From contig KK106983.1 of NCBI GenBank assembly GCA_000611775.1, positions 5,337,818 through 5,401,817 on the forward strand: DNA of 64,000 bases. The letters are read 5' to 3'. This document shows positions 44,502 through 56,800 of the stretch, piece by piece. A program made the translations under genes and the position numbers. The notes under the pieces are model-generated. The model ran no database searches. It was not told the origin of the DNA and worked only from the letters and a program-made list of their open reading frames with translations. Source of the DNA: Umbilicaria muhlenbergii (lineage: Eukaryota; Ascomycota; Lecanoromycetes; Umbilicariales; Umbilicariaceae). Numbering within the stretch: position 1 is the first letter of the stretch; each line of letters opens with the position of its first letter.

Positions 44502-47500
44502 TTATCGCTTCTCGACCAGGAGGATATGCATGGCTCCGTACGCGATTACGATGAAGGCACCGGAGAAGATGGCGAGTCCGATGACGTCTTTCCACAAGGC
44601 GAGGACGTCGAATCCGAAGGCGCTTAGGATGGAGGCGCCGGGTACTTCGATGTCCAGGCCGTACTTGTGGTCGATTAATGTGAGGTATTTGACCTCGTTG
44701 ACGATGAGTCCTTCAAAGCCGTAATGGAAAATCGACAGCTAGATGGAGGTTAGCCCCAGAGGAATTCCACATTGTAAAAGATCGTCGTCACTTACGGTCT
44801 GTAACCACAATGCTGCCTTCGGGATTGCGTCGTGGTTGAGCAGCAGACCCGCGAAGAGCAAGCTAAATAGCATCACCAAGCTTCCGATCAGGTTCGCAAC
44901 ACCACCGTCCTTGAATACAATGCCGATGAACAAACATATGGCAGCCGCGGCCAGATTGAACAGGACAAGTATTAATATGAATTTGAGAAATTCTGGCCAT
45001 GCGGGAACCAAGCCTGTCATCGGGTAGACAATGGCACCCATGATGATAGGAGGGATAAGGCGCAGCGGAACGATGTCGAAGACCACCTTGGCGGCGAAGT
45101 AGGTGATTGGTGAATAGTAGCCATTAGCCCTTTCGCGAACAAACAGTAGTCGCTCCGATGAGAAGACAGTCAGACTTGTCAACGTGCTGAAGCCGAAAAG
45201 GGCTAGGATAAAGAAGAAAAGACCTAAGCGATTCTGGAACCCTTTGATATCGTCGGTCAGACCGTAGAACAGGAACCCGGAAAGGACGGCCAGTAAGATG
45301 GCGATGGCATAGTGCGTAAGCATGAGCATTGGGTTCCTGTATAGATTCCTCCATGTCCTCCTGGAGAGGATCATGAATTGCCCGATCCAGCCTATCCTGC
45401 GATAGCTCTTCATCGTACCGGACGCAGATGCTCCGTTTGCCTGGCCATTGGCGGCACCATTGGCCGTGGTAGCGCTATGGACGGCTGCTTTGATCTCATC
45501 GTGCACCGAGCCAGCGACGTCTGAAGTTGCATATCTCGAGACTAATATATCCAAATCGGTGCCTGTCCCTGAAAAGGAAGGAGGAAGCTGATGTGGATCG
45601 TCCAGTATCTGCGGCGGAACCTGTCCCTGCTGTTGCCTCGATAATCTCAGCCATTGTTGACTACTTCGCGAGCTATCGTTTAAATCGAGGGGCTCATCTT
45701 CTGTGCGCGGTGTTGGTGGTGTGATTGCACCGCCGCTCTGCTTGCGTGTGTATAGCTTGCGATCCTGCCGTTGTTTGAGCGACTGTCGGCGTCTGTTCTT
45801 GGGTCTTTTAATGGACTCGTTCTGGCTACCGTAGCTGCCTGGTTCCATGCTTACGTTCGAAACACTTACTATGGACTTCACTGCCCGCATGCTGCTGCTG
45901 ACAGTTCGGGCGCCATCGCTTGTTTCGTCAAGGCCTGCTGGACCGCTTTCATCGATCGGTGTGAGAGGCATACTGACGTGCATTGTCAAATCCACCAGAT
46001 AGTCGGCAATGTTGAAGCCTGGTGGGCACGAGTATCCGATCTGATCAAAGTAATGTTGACAACTCGAAAACGGCCCTGAATATACTGTCTTTCCCTGAGC
46101 CAAGAGCACAAGCTGGTCGAACAAAGCGACAATGTTCGAGCGAGGCTGGTGGATAGTGAAGATGACCGTTCTGTTATAGTTCTTGGCCAATGTGACCAAC
46201 GACTCCACCACATTAAAGGCGTTGAAAGCATCAAGTCCACTCGTCGGCTCATCCAGAAACAAGATACTTGGACTGGTCACCAGCTCGCATGCAATACCTA
46301 CCCTTCGCTTCTCACCGCCGGAAATGCCTCGGCCATTGCCCTCTTCTGATCCAATGAGCTGATCCTTGATGTGCCAGATACCCAGTTGTTTCTCAACTTC
46401 GTACACTTTGCTTTCCTTTGTTGACATGTTCATATCTCGTGGCAACCTGAGTAGCGCACTAGTCATGATGGTCTCATGTACCGTCAGCGTTGGGAGCATG
46501 GTGCCATCTTGATCGACAAAGCCTATAACGCTGCGATACTCATCGTCGTTGACCTTCTCACCATTGACATAAAAGTCTCCCTGCACAAAGCCTCGCTTGT
46601 TTTTTCGGGCTAAGATGTCAAGAAAGGTGGTCTTTCCTGCTCCAGAAGCGCCCATGATGGCCATGAGCTGACCCGGCTGAGCGATGCCCTGAATCCCTGA
46701 CAAGATCTGCTTGCCGTTAAGATTGTAAGAAACGTTCTCAAATTGGAGTGAAGCTGGCTTGTGGTCCGCCATCATTTTTGCGTCGTCGTCATCCTCGTCC
46801 AAGTGTATCGCGCCGTATTGTCTCAATGGCCTCCTTGACAGGTACCAAACAGTTAGAATGACCGCGACCACAAACAGAGCACATCCAGCAATGACACCAG
46901 CGATCAAGGGAGTGTTGATTTTCTTGACAGGCCTGGAGTAACCTGGAACATCCGTTCGATAAATGCATTCTCCTGCATTGCAATTCAACGTGATGCTCTC
47001 GTCGCCGAAAACACTCTTGATCAAATTGTTCATGGCTGGTTCTTCAAACTTGCTACCATCGCGACTGCTTCCGCCCTCGGTGGACAACGACGAAAATGTA
47101 GCAGGTCCTTTGATTTCAATCTTCAGAAAGTCTCCAATGTCGATGGAGCCCTCCTCTCCACAGAGCATCCGACCAGGAATACATGAGCACTTGATGTTCT
47201 CGCACCTATAATTTGTAGTGTTTCTGTCGTACTCGTTCGTTGCACTCCATATGCAAGTATCCAAAGCGCAGTAAAATGATTCGATCTGGCCAATCCAAAC
47301 TAAGGAATATCAGTAAGGGATCATCTCTTGCAACTGATACGAACCTACACTGAAAGTTACAGGTTTTGTCTTCAGCTCTACACGAAAAGGTAGCTTGCGG
47401 TTTCTTATCCTTCAGCTGATCCAAGATCTTCCTATTGGTCACATCACACATCTGATAGTTCTCCTTCACCACCAGAGCCTGCTCGTAGCACACCCCTCCT

Positions 47501-47898
47501 TCGCTCTCCGGCATAAGAGCATCGCATGCCTGATCCGTTTTGCATACATTGCAGTTTATGCCCTCCCAGCCTTCCTTGCAGTCACACTGGTCTTCTGTTC
47601 TTGGTAACCGCTCGCTACCATCGGCCAGCGAGCCGCATACAGGCTGTGAACAGTCTTCGCCTCCAAACCCTGGTGGGCAGGAGCATTTGCCGTTGTACTT
47701 GTTGCAGGTAGCATACTGAGCGCATTCGAAGGCGGGTAACATGCAATTGAAGCACGGTGGGCAGTCCGGTGGTCGGTCATCTTGTATCGAGAAGCTTGAC
47801 TGGAGAAGGTCTGCTCGAGAGTAGTTCTGGTACGCGCTTGCTGTCCATAACGACCCTAATAACCCGAGGGCCACGACCGTTGGCGTTGTAGAGCGCAT
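44502..47898 (-). CDS. Adp1-type ABCG transporter with extracellular EGF-like region
   Basis: Three exons: 47349-47898, 44796-47299 and 44502-44738 (1096 aa). Signal peptide ([20 protein letters not shown]), then a Cys-rich EGF-like lumenal region ([35 protein letters not shown]), a first membrane segment ([20 protein letters not shown]), a cytosolic NBD (Walker [10 protein letters not shown], signature [12 protein letters not shown], Walker [13 protein letters not shown]), a Ser/Arg/Gln-rich insertion of about 190 residues, and a final ABC2 membrane domain. This matches yeast Adp1 in order and length; its substrate is unknown. The last exon supplies the terminal helices ([20 protein letters not shown]). 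Confidence 0.9.
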
Positions 47899-48351
47899 TT
47901 GCACGATGCGTCGAAGTTGCAATGAGGGCTGCCTAGAAGTGGAGGTTTGATGCTAAGATGGTGATGGAAAGGGAAGAGAGTCCTGAAAGACTCTCAGTCG
48001 GTTATGTCAGAGAGGATAGTACGCCCCCTAACCCGCACGATATAACAACAATAAATGAAGAGGATAGAGTACAAGAGAGAGTGGCCATGTGACCATGGAA
48101 GAGATACGGCGAGTGGGGAGGCTGGTGGAACACTCGTTTGGATGATATCGAACCTACCTTAATCTTAAACCCTGTCGTGATTCCGCTTTCGGCTTAGTGT
48201 AATGTCCACCCGAAGCGGAATTCCGCCGCTCGTTCGTCCTCAAGTACATGTAGGTATTTATGCGGGACGTCGTCCCTTGTAAATATCATTTGAAGTATTT
48301 GACCCTAACAATACCACCATCAACTCCTTGTGCCGAGGTAGCATAGCAACC
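47899..48351. other. Shared promoter of the ABCG and aminotransferase genes
   Basis: 453 bases between two divergent start codons. No gene; possible co-regulation is untested. Confidence 0.5.
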
Positions 48352-50038
48352 ATGGCATTGGCAAAGGTTGAGCCGTTTGCTGTCGAGCAGGTAAGTGCTA
48401 AAGGTCGGCTTATTTATGTATGCAAATGAAATTGATTTCAATTCTCCACTTGTTGCTGCTCAGCCTATACCTGCGAAATGTGCAATGTTGGTCTGAATTC
48501 TCTACGGTCATGTGGTGAGCACCCTTCCGTACTGTACGTGGAGCCTGCTGCCCTGAACTTTGAAGAGCAATGTTCTCGTAATTACGTGTCTTCTGGTGTG
48601 TATTCCTGAACCTATGGGCTGCGTCTGTTATTAAGAGACTTCTTAGGCCTAGTTGTCATGCTAGTACATCATCAATGGTACCAAAAGATATGCTTGGATC
48701 TTAGCGTTCAAGCGCATTCCTTATCATTTCCCTAATTGATATCGTGCTATACTTCACATTCAAAGGGGGCCCTGTATAATCGAGCATGGCTAACTAATCT
48801 CTTAGTGGATGGATGAGTATGAGACGTCGGCGAAGTACAACATTGCCGAAACCTGCGCTGCGTCCCTATCCATTGAAGACCTAAAGAGCCTATCCGATGA
48901 TAAGTCGAAAGAGATATGGGATCCTTCGACAAAACTAATCTATGGCGCCATACGTGGCTCCGAGAAGCTGCGATCCAACCTTGCAAGGCTCTACTCCTCA
49001 AAGGCAGCTTCACCACTCCCTGCAGAAAACATTCTGATCACCCCTGGCGCGATTGCAGCAAATTATTTGGTCCTTTATGCATTGATCGGCCGTGGCGACC
49101 ATGTCATTTGCCATTATCCTACGTATCAGCAGCTATACGCTGTACCTGCTAGCCTTGGTGCAGAAGTCAGCTTATGGAAAGCTAAGGAGGACGCCAAATG
49201 GCAATTGGACATCGAGGAATTAAAAACCCTTATTAAGCCGAACACTAAGTTAATCATTATAAAGTGAGGTTTCACTGGAGTTTTGGATTCTGTTATCATT
49301 TCATTAACCAGCATACGTAGCAACCCAAATAATCCGACAGGCGCCATTGTTCCAAAGTCCATGCTGGAGCAGATACTTCAAGTTGCCGCAGAAAGAGATC
49401 TTATGGTCTTGAGCGATGAGGTCTACAGACCATTGTTCACCGGCATAAGTCCAATGGATTCAGAATTCCCTCCTTCAGTTCTATCGATGGCCTATCCCAA
49501 AGCCATCGCGACTGGATCTCTGTCGAAAGCGTATTCCCTGGCTGGAATCAGGGTCGGTTGGATTGCCTCTCGGTCTCGAGACATCATTGAAGCTTGTGCC
49601 CGGGGGCGAGATTACACGACGATTTCGGTGAGCCAGATAACTGACCAGATCGCTAGCTACGCTCTAGGCCCGGATTGCATACACAATTTGCTTGGCCGCA
49701 ACATCAAGCTTGCGAAGACTAATCTCGATATCCTGGAGCGCTTCATCGAGCAGCACAGGTGGGCGTTTGAATGGGTCAAACCGGTAGCAGGAACAACTGC
49801 CTTCATCAAGATTTCTCGGGAGGGTCGAGAAGTAGATGATGTCTTCTTCTGCAAGCTGCTACAACAGCAGACCGGTGTAATGCTTTGTCCTGGAAGCTAT
49901 TGTTTCGGAGGCGGCAAAGATTTCAAGGGCTATGTTCGTATTGGTTATGTTTCCGAAACTGAGGTTCTGAAGGAGGGAATCGCAAAGCTGAAGACGTTCA
50001 TGCGAGAAGGATACAGGACAGTACCAACGGTAGATTAA
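48352..50038 (+). CDS. PLP-dependent class I/II aminotransferase
   Basis: Three exons: 48352-48390, 48806-49263 and 49321-50038 (404 aa). Fold-type I features in order: PSTKLIYGAIRGSEKLRSNL, NILITPGAIAANYLVLYALI, the NNPNNPTG motif formed exactly across the second intron (AA|C), DEVYRPLF, and the PLP lysine in TGSLSKAYSLAGIRVGW. The C-terminal domain contains GYVRIGYVS with the substrate-binding Arg. The amino-acid substrate cannot be read from sequence; bacterial capreomycidine-synthase-like and aspartate-type enzymes are the nearest pattern I can name. A short first exon (13 codons) is followed by a 415-nt intron, long for this genome. Divergent from the Adp1-type gene, with no cluster partner. 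Confidence 0.88.
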
Positions 50039-50470
50039 ACGTATAGGATACACTAAAACACTAATTCAGTGTACCTCATTTCTTTTGTCCCATCCGGATA
50101 AATTATGAGCTCTTCAATTACTTGACATGTGATGAAGCTTTTCCCGGGTTGGCATCCTAGATGGGAATCGTTCCGCCAAGGATCTGGCAAGGCTTGTGTG
50201 CATCATACCTGCTTCCTCGTACCAACCACGGATTTCACGTCGTGTGCCAACTTACAAACTCACCAGCTCGACCCTCGACGACTCGCGCAATATCTGACGG
50301 CGGCACTTGGATACCCTGTCATATATCTCCCCGGAAAGAACGCCGCAAAGTCGTACTTGGACCTTGTACCCCCCAGCGCCGAGTCTTCTTGATCTGGAGA
50401 CAGCAGTGTTGAAAACCAACGACAGTATATAAGCTGCGGACGCTCTAGGAAAGAGCGCAGTGCCACGATG
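50039..50470. other. Intergenic, promoter of erv14
   Basis: Short frames only; no supported gene. Confidence 0.5.
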
Positions 50471-51261
50471 ATGTCGGGCGAAGCATGGTTGTACCTCCTA
50501 GCGGTACTAATAAACGCTGTGAACCTTTTCCTCCAAGTGTTCTTCACAATTATGTACAGCGATCTGGAATGGTATGTGCAACACCCCACATCTGGCATGA
50601 TGATGCTTGGGAACGAGCCTTGAACAACTTTGGTGAAGGAGCAATGTCACTGTATTCGAACAGCATATGTGCTGTCTTACTCCAACGTGCCAGAACATGC
50701 CAAATAGGCTAACAGGCTTTGGGCTCCATAGTGATTACATCAACCCCATCGATCTATGTAACAGGCTCAACACCTACATCGTTCCAGAAGCCGCCGTACA
50801 TGGCTTCCTGACTTTCCTCTTCCTTATCAACGGATACTGGATTGCCCTAGTCTTGAACCTACCTTTACTAGCCTTCAACGCGAAAAAGTGAGTCTACTGG
50901 GAGAGTGGAAAAGAGGCATTCGAAGGTAGAGGCTCATGTTGTGGCAGAATTATCGACAAGAACCACTTGCTCGACGCGACAGAGATCTTCAGGAAGTTGA
51001 ATGTGCACAAGAAGGTACGGCATCCTTATTTGGAATATCTGCCAGACCATCTTGCCTCCGGGGGGCGCATGAGTTCAAGAGGCTGACAATCGACATTCCT
51101 GGATATATAGGAGTCGTTCATCAAGCTTGGCTTCCACCTGATCATGTTCTTTTTCTATCTATACAGGTGGGTTTTCTTAAGCTTATCCCCTCGGCAAACA
51201 CTGGCGACTTACTCGATCTGACAGTATGATCGTGGCGCTTATTCGAGACGAATCCCATTGA
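50471..51261 (+). CDS. erv14: Erv14/cornichon ER cargo receptor
   Basis: Five exons: 50471-50571, 50732-50887, 50948-51014, 51111-51166 and 51225-51261 (138 aa). The product begins [20 protein letters not shown], continues [20 protein letters not shown] and [20 protein letters not shown], then [18 protein letters not shown] and ends [11 protein letters not shown]. These are invariant cornichon features, including the IFRKLN motif used to contact COPII Sec24. Erv14 loads membrane proteins into COPII vesicles at the ER. An ATG directly upstream (50468) would add one Met. Five exons over 0.8 kb explain why no long open frame shows it. Confidence 0.95.
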
Positions 51262-51833
51262 CTACGGGCGGAAACAAGCAGGAGTATGCACGGCTCCGGC
51301 GGTCGCTCTTGAGCCTTGAAGAGCCCCGCCATTGGACAGCCAAAGGAACTTGTCGAAGAGCAAAGCTCCTGCGTTGTTTAGGACAGTCGAGCCGAGGCCA
51401 GCATAGGGCGTGAAGCAGATGGTGGGAGTACAGGGTCTCGCACATGGTGGAAACATTAGCAAAGCTTTGTGAAAGCCATGAGAGACATTTCCTGTCCTAT
51501 CTTTCCTTGTATATCATCAGGTTGTCAGTGTAATGTCTGCAATGATAGATACCCTCGGATATCTGGACGAAGGAATTGGGCGGACACCAACGTCGAGTCA
51601 AATAAACAGTACCTTCATTGAACCTTTGGATAATAGTGATTGAGTTTCAAAAGCATGTGAAACTCATACTCCACTGACTGCTGCGGAGTGACTTCAAGTA
51701 TGAGAGCGGGTCTTCCCGTCGCAATACTTTCGTAGAGCAAAATTCCTGAACAACCAGTCTACACTGCGCTCAACGTGCCCAATTCCGTGGTGCACTGAAC
51801 TGCATACAACCACAGAGGCGACTCGAACTCGCC
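51262..51833. other. Intergenic between erv14 and prp17
   Basis: 0.57 kb, no supported gene. Confidence 0.5.
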
Positions 51834-53611
51834 ATGTCGTTACTTGGTGCTGGATACGCATCCAGTGATGAAGATTCACCCTCCTCATCTGGCAAGGCCA
51901 CCAACCCAGTCTCTGCGACTGCAGTGGTGGCCGCCCCAGATGTATCCTTAGATGTTTGGTCCTACCACATGCTACGATATTCGCCCCTGCTAACATTGAG
52001 TAGGATCCTATGCGCCTTCAAATGATGTTGGCTAAACCTACGGACACCGCCCTTACCTACAATGTCCCCTACGCCGATCTTTCACGGCCAGCGCAAGGCC
52101 CTGCGAACCCATTTAAAAGCACTGATGGCAATGTACTCAAGCGCAAGAACGTTCTGACTGGATATGCCGAGGAAGCGGCCGTCAGTGATGCTACATTCAC
52201 TACACAGCACAGGACTTTCCAAAGTCTTGGCTACACCAAAGATCCCAGTGCGAACGGCGCATATGTTGGCGATCTGGCCAAGGCCCAGAAGTTCGGCGGT
52301 AGGGATGTCGTGCAGATGCGGCCTTCAAAGGAGGCAAGTGAGGCGCTGCGCCGGAAGAGGCAGAAGAAGGGTGACCCAAGTATAGTCGATGGTGAGGGTG
52401 CATATCGAGGTCCTTGGGCTAGGTATCAGGATGAAGAGCTGGCATACGAGGACGAGGCCGCTATAGCAGGGGAGGAACTAGCCAGCGACGAGGAATACAT
52501 TGAAGAAGCTATCGTTCCCGCGAACATGCAAGCCATGACGAAGGCAAGCACAGATTACCAGGACGACGTCGCCAACACCGAAACAACCGAGTTCCACGGC
52601 TCAGCACAATTCGACTACCAAGGTCGGACGTACATGCACGTACCTCAGGACCTAGATATAGACCTACGGAAAGAGCCCGGAACACAGAAGAACTACGTAC
52701 CCAAGAAACAGATCCACACCTGGAAATCCCACACCAAGCCCATCACCGCCCTCCGCTTCTTCCCCAACTCAGGCCACCTCCTCCTCTCCGCCTCCGCAGA
52801 CAGCAAAGTCAAGATCTGGGACGTCTACCACGACCGCGAGCTCCTTCGCACTTACTCCGGACACACCAAATCCGTAACCGACATAACCTTCAACAACAGC
52901 GGCACGCACTTCCTCACCGCCTCCTACGACCGCCAAATGAAGCTCTGGGACACCGAATACGGCAAATGCGTCTCGCGCTTCACGACCGGCAAAATCCCGC
53001 ACGTCATCCGCTTCAACCCGTCCGCAACCTCTGGCCACGAATTCCTCGCCGGCATGTCCGACAAAAAGATCGTCCAATTTGACACCCGCTCCGGCGAAAT
53101 GACCCAAGAATACGACCACCACCTCGGCCCCGTCAACACCATCACCTTCGTCGACGACAACCGCCGCTTCATCACCACCTCCGACGACAAGTCCCTCCGC
53201 GCTTGGGAATACAACATCCCCGTGCCCATCAAATTCATCGCCGAACCCTACATGTACAGCATGGTGCGGGCGTCCCCCCATCCGTCGGGCAAATACGTCG
53301 CCTTCCAGTCCGGCGACAACCAAATCGTCGTGTATGCGTCTACGGACCGGTTCCGCCAGAACCGGAAGAAGAGTTTCCGCGGGCATAATAATGCGGGGTA
53401 TGCGATTGATGTGAGCGTGAGTCCGGACGGGCAGTTTGTCATGAGTGGCGATAGTGGCGGGTTTGTGTGTTTTTGGGATTGGAAGACTTGTAAGATGTGG
53501 CATAAGATGGTGGCGAGTGATGGGCCCGTGGTGGCGGCGCAGTGGCATCCATTGGAGAGTAGTAAGGTTGCAACGGCGGGGTTGGATGGGTTGATTAAAT
53601 ATTGGGATTAG
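51834..53611 (+). CDS. prp17: Pre-mRNA splicing factor Prp17/Cdc40 (WD40)
   Basis: Two exons, 51834-51953 and 52004-53611 (575 aa), joined at D|DPMRL. N-terminal disordered region (MSLLGAGYASSDEDSPSSSG), then YNVPYADLSRPAQGPANPF, a Prp17 hallmark, HRTFQSLGYTKDPS, RKRQKKGDPSIVDG and GAYRGPWARYQDEE. The C-terminal half is a seven-bladed WD40 propeller starting YVPKKQIHTWKSHTKPITAL, with clear blades ending KIWD, KLWD, RAWE and KYWD. Prp17 is a second-step spliceosome factor. Sense-strand codons change from C-ending to G/T-ending near 53385. Confidence 0.95.
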
Positions 53612-53856
53612 GGGGGGTGCGGAAGTTAGTATCCGGATGTGTAGATGGTGGCTGGACAAGATAGAGGATTGCTGTCACTAGTATGGTCGGAAGCTACGGA
53701 TGGGTATTATGCTGTACCGTGATACTATTCCTGACAGTAACTTCCCAAGCTATGCTCCCTAATGCAGTCCCTGTCCATGCTCAATTGATCGAACCAAACT
53801 CCCAAGCTCCCTCACGTCCCTTCCTAATCCTCCATGCCCGAAATTTCCCCTCCTCA

Positions 53857-56800
53857 TCAGAAACTCGCCATCTCGATCCACGCTCCTACAAACCCCAACT
53901 CCTGCCCCTTCGGCCCCTTCATAATTTCCTCAAACTCCATCAAACTCAGCTTCCCTGGCCCACCTCTCTTCTCATCCTCGGCTTCGATCCGGTCCAGCAA
54001 GGCCAGATGCTTGAGTCTGTCGCGACTGGGTGGAGTCGGGGAACCGGGGAGGCTGGCGTCGAAATCGGAGGAAGTATTCAAGGTGGCAAGACGGGAAGAG
54101 GGTGTGGATTTGTGCTTTTTGGTTTGCGTTGGGTTTGTGGATGGGGTGGTGGGGGGTGGGAGGTCGGAGAGGCTGTTGGGGCGGTTTTGGGGGAGGGTGG
54201 GATCGGGTGTAGTTTCGGATGAGGCTGCTGCGGCTGGGGATGAAGGTGAGGCTTCAGCTTTTGGCGGAGGTTCGTCTGCAGATGTGGAGGGGGTTGCGAT
54301 CGCGTAGCCGGACTCTTCGAGAAGTTCTTCAAGGGGTTTGTGAAGGATGGCTTCCTCGAAGGTGGGATCTGCGTCGTTGAAGGCGGCAACGGCGCTGTGG
54401 AGTTCCGCTGCTATTCCAGGATATTCCACAGCTGGTGCGACGATTTCTTCGGGCTCTTTAGCTTCTTGACTAGGCTGCGAAGCATTTTCTGCGCGCTGCT
54501 CGTTGCCTGTAATATCCGCAGTTGGATCACGACTGCGGTCCTGCAGTGGGGCAGATGACTCGGTCTTGGAAGTGCGCGCCCGGTCTGGTAATGACTCCCG
54601 CCATTGCCTGGCTTGAGCGGCAGCCATCCTGTTGTTCGCATCAGTTGTATAGCGTGAGATCTGCGTTCGCCACGTCTTCCTTTCGGCTCTTGTGCGGACA
54701 GCTTCTACGGCAAGATCTTCTCTCTTCCGGAACATTGGATCCAGCAGCTCGTTGAGTCCTTCCTGCGTAACTTGATAGAGGATCTCTCTTCCCACATCTT
54801 TCTCAGCTTCAGGGACCTCGTACCCACCCCATCGTTCTCCCACAGGGATACTGCGGGATGACATCGAGGTATTGGATCGGGTCTCATATTCGCCATCTGT
54901 AAGATCGTCCTGAAACCGGACTTTTGACGATGATCTAGATCTCCGCGAAGGCGGTGAGGAGTCTGTGGGGCTCTGCACGGCAAAATCTCCTCTCTCTTGT
55001 CTTAGTTGGGCTTCGACATCCTTTACTTCGGCAAATAGCCAGACTACGAAGCTCATCGCCTCGGGTAAGCTCGGGGGGTCATTTAATAGATCATCGGCCA
55101 ACTCTTCTGCAAGGGATTCCTCTGACATTCCGTATTTGATGATCAGGACAAAGTACTCTGCGAGGGCCGAATCCGGATAATCTCCAGACTTCCAGCCGAG
55201 CTCTGCAATACGCTTTTCAATCGATTGAAGGAGTGTCTCGGCGAAACGTGATTGTAGGATCATTTCCAGAGAAGCCATACGTAATAGTGTCGAATTCTGT
55301 GGATCGGAGCGGCCCTTACCTTTCAGAGCCCTGAGATCGTCGAAATCCTCAAAGCCTTCAGGAGCGACGGCACCATTTTCTTCATCAAGGTAGAACTGCC
55401 GCCGTTGCCAGTGCTCCCGCATACCTTGCTCCCTGACATCTTGACGCTTCTTACGTCCCTCTTCCTGAATCCTCTGATGGGCAGCGCTCCGAACTTTGTC
55501 GCGGTCAACCTGATCCACGTCCCGAAGGGCGATGTAGCCACCTAAGGCCCTCTCCACGTCCTCAGGAATAAGGTAATCTGGAGGCCAGTTATCGTCTGTC
55601 GAGGGCCCGGAACGCTCGAAATTGCCATCGACCTGACCGTTCATTCTCTCCGGGCCATCATGGCTTCTATCTCTCTCTAGGTGTTCCCGCAATTCTTCCT
55701 CTACTTCAGCCATCACTTGTGCCTCCACGTCCATTTGAGATGATTGAAACACAAATACCGGCGGAGCAGTACTGGGGTCAAGCATTGAGTCCGATGCCCT
55801 CCGCAATGGCCCGCCCACATTACCGAACCTAGATCTTTCGGCAGCATCGGCAATAACTTCGTTATGGTCTCCTAAGTCTTCACCACTCTCTCTCACCACA
55901 CCCTGATTATCAGTTATCACATGGTCTCCATACTCATTCCTTGTTTTGCCTTGCCCTGTCCTCGATCGCTCGCCTGGTGGTATGGCGCCTGGGAATGCTG
56001 AACTAATTGGCTGACTACTGAGGACTATGTCTCTCGGCCCTCCACCTTCGAGAGCATCTTCTTCCATTCCTGACACCATATCTCTCGTCAACTCTTTGTT
56101 GAGCGCGTAGAAAGCTCTGAACATCCGCAGAAAATCTTTCCTATCCACATAACCATCGCCATCAATGTCATAACCCTGGAAGATTCTCTTGAGCCGCTCA
56201 TCTTTGCTTTTGCTATTCAAGCTCGCGAGACCCTTCAAGAACTCCTCAAAGCCAATGAGTCCATCACCATTTGTATCGTAGAAAGCAAACATGCGATCAT
56301 AAATCAGATTTGGTGGCGGAGGACGTATGCCTGCATTGGGTACGAAACATTTGTCGAATGTTCGGCGATCAATGGCCATATTGAAGGGGTTAGGATCTTC
56401 CACCCATTCAGTTGCTGCAAGACAGCGGAATTGATCCCACAAAGCCTCAATCTCTGGATTCTCAAAGCCTGTTTCCCTACAGAACCTTAAGCTGAGCTCA
56501 CGAGATAGGTGCTGCTGAAGGGTAGATGGTTTTCCAGGATACCAGACCGGTTGTGCTTGTCGAGGGTTGCCTAGGAAAGGAGCAGGAATGCGAACTTTGT
56601 AGAAGAGATGCGTCTTAGGATGTATCTGCATTGCCTCGCATTGCTCGCACAAATCGAAGTCGATACAGTTGGCGCATCGATATCGTATGCCCCGGATCGG
56701 CATCATACTGCAGCTATTACAAGTGACACCCCGATGAACATAGCCCTCTCTCTTTGCTTGATCCTCGGCGATGTGGTAAAGTAAATTCAGTAGACTCTGT

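Noticed and set aside
54030-54307. Gly/Trp-rich plus-strand frames opposite the ZZ/EF-hand gene
   Set aside because: They are shadows caused by the C-rich sense strand of the real gene.
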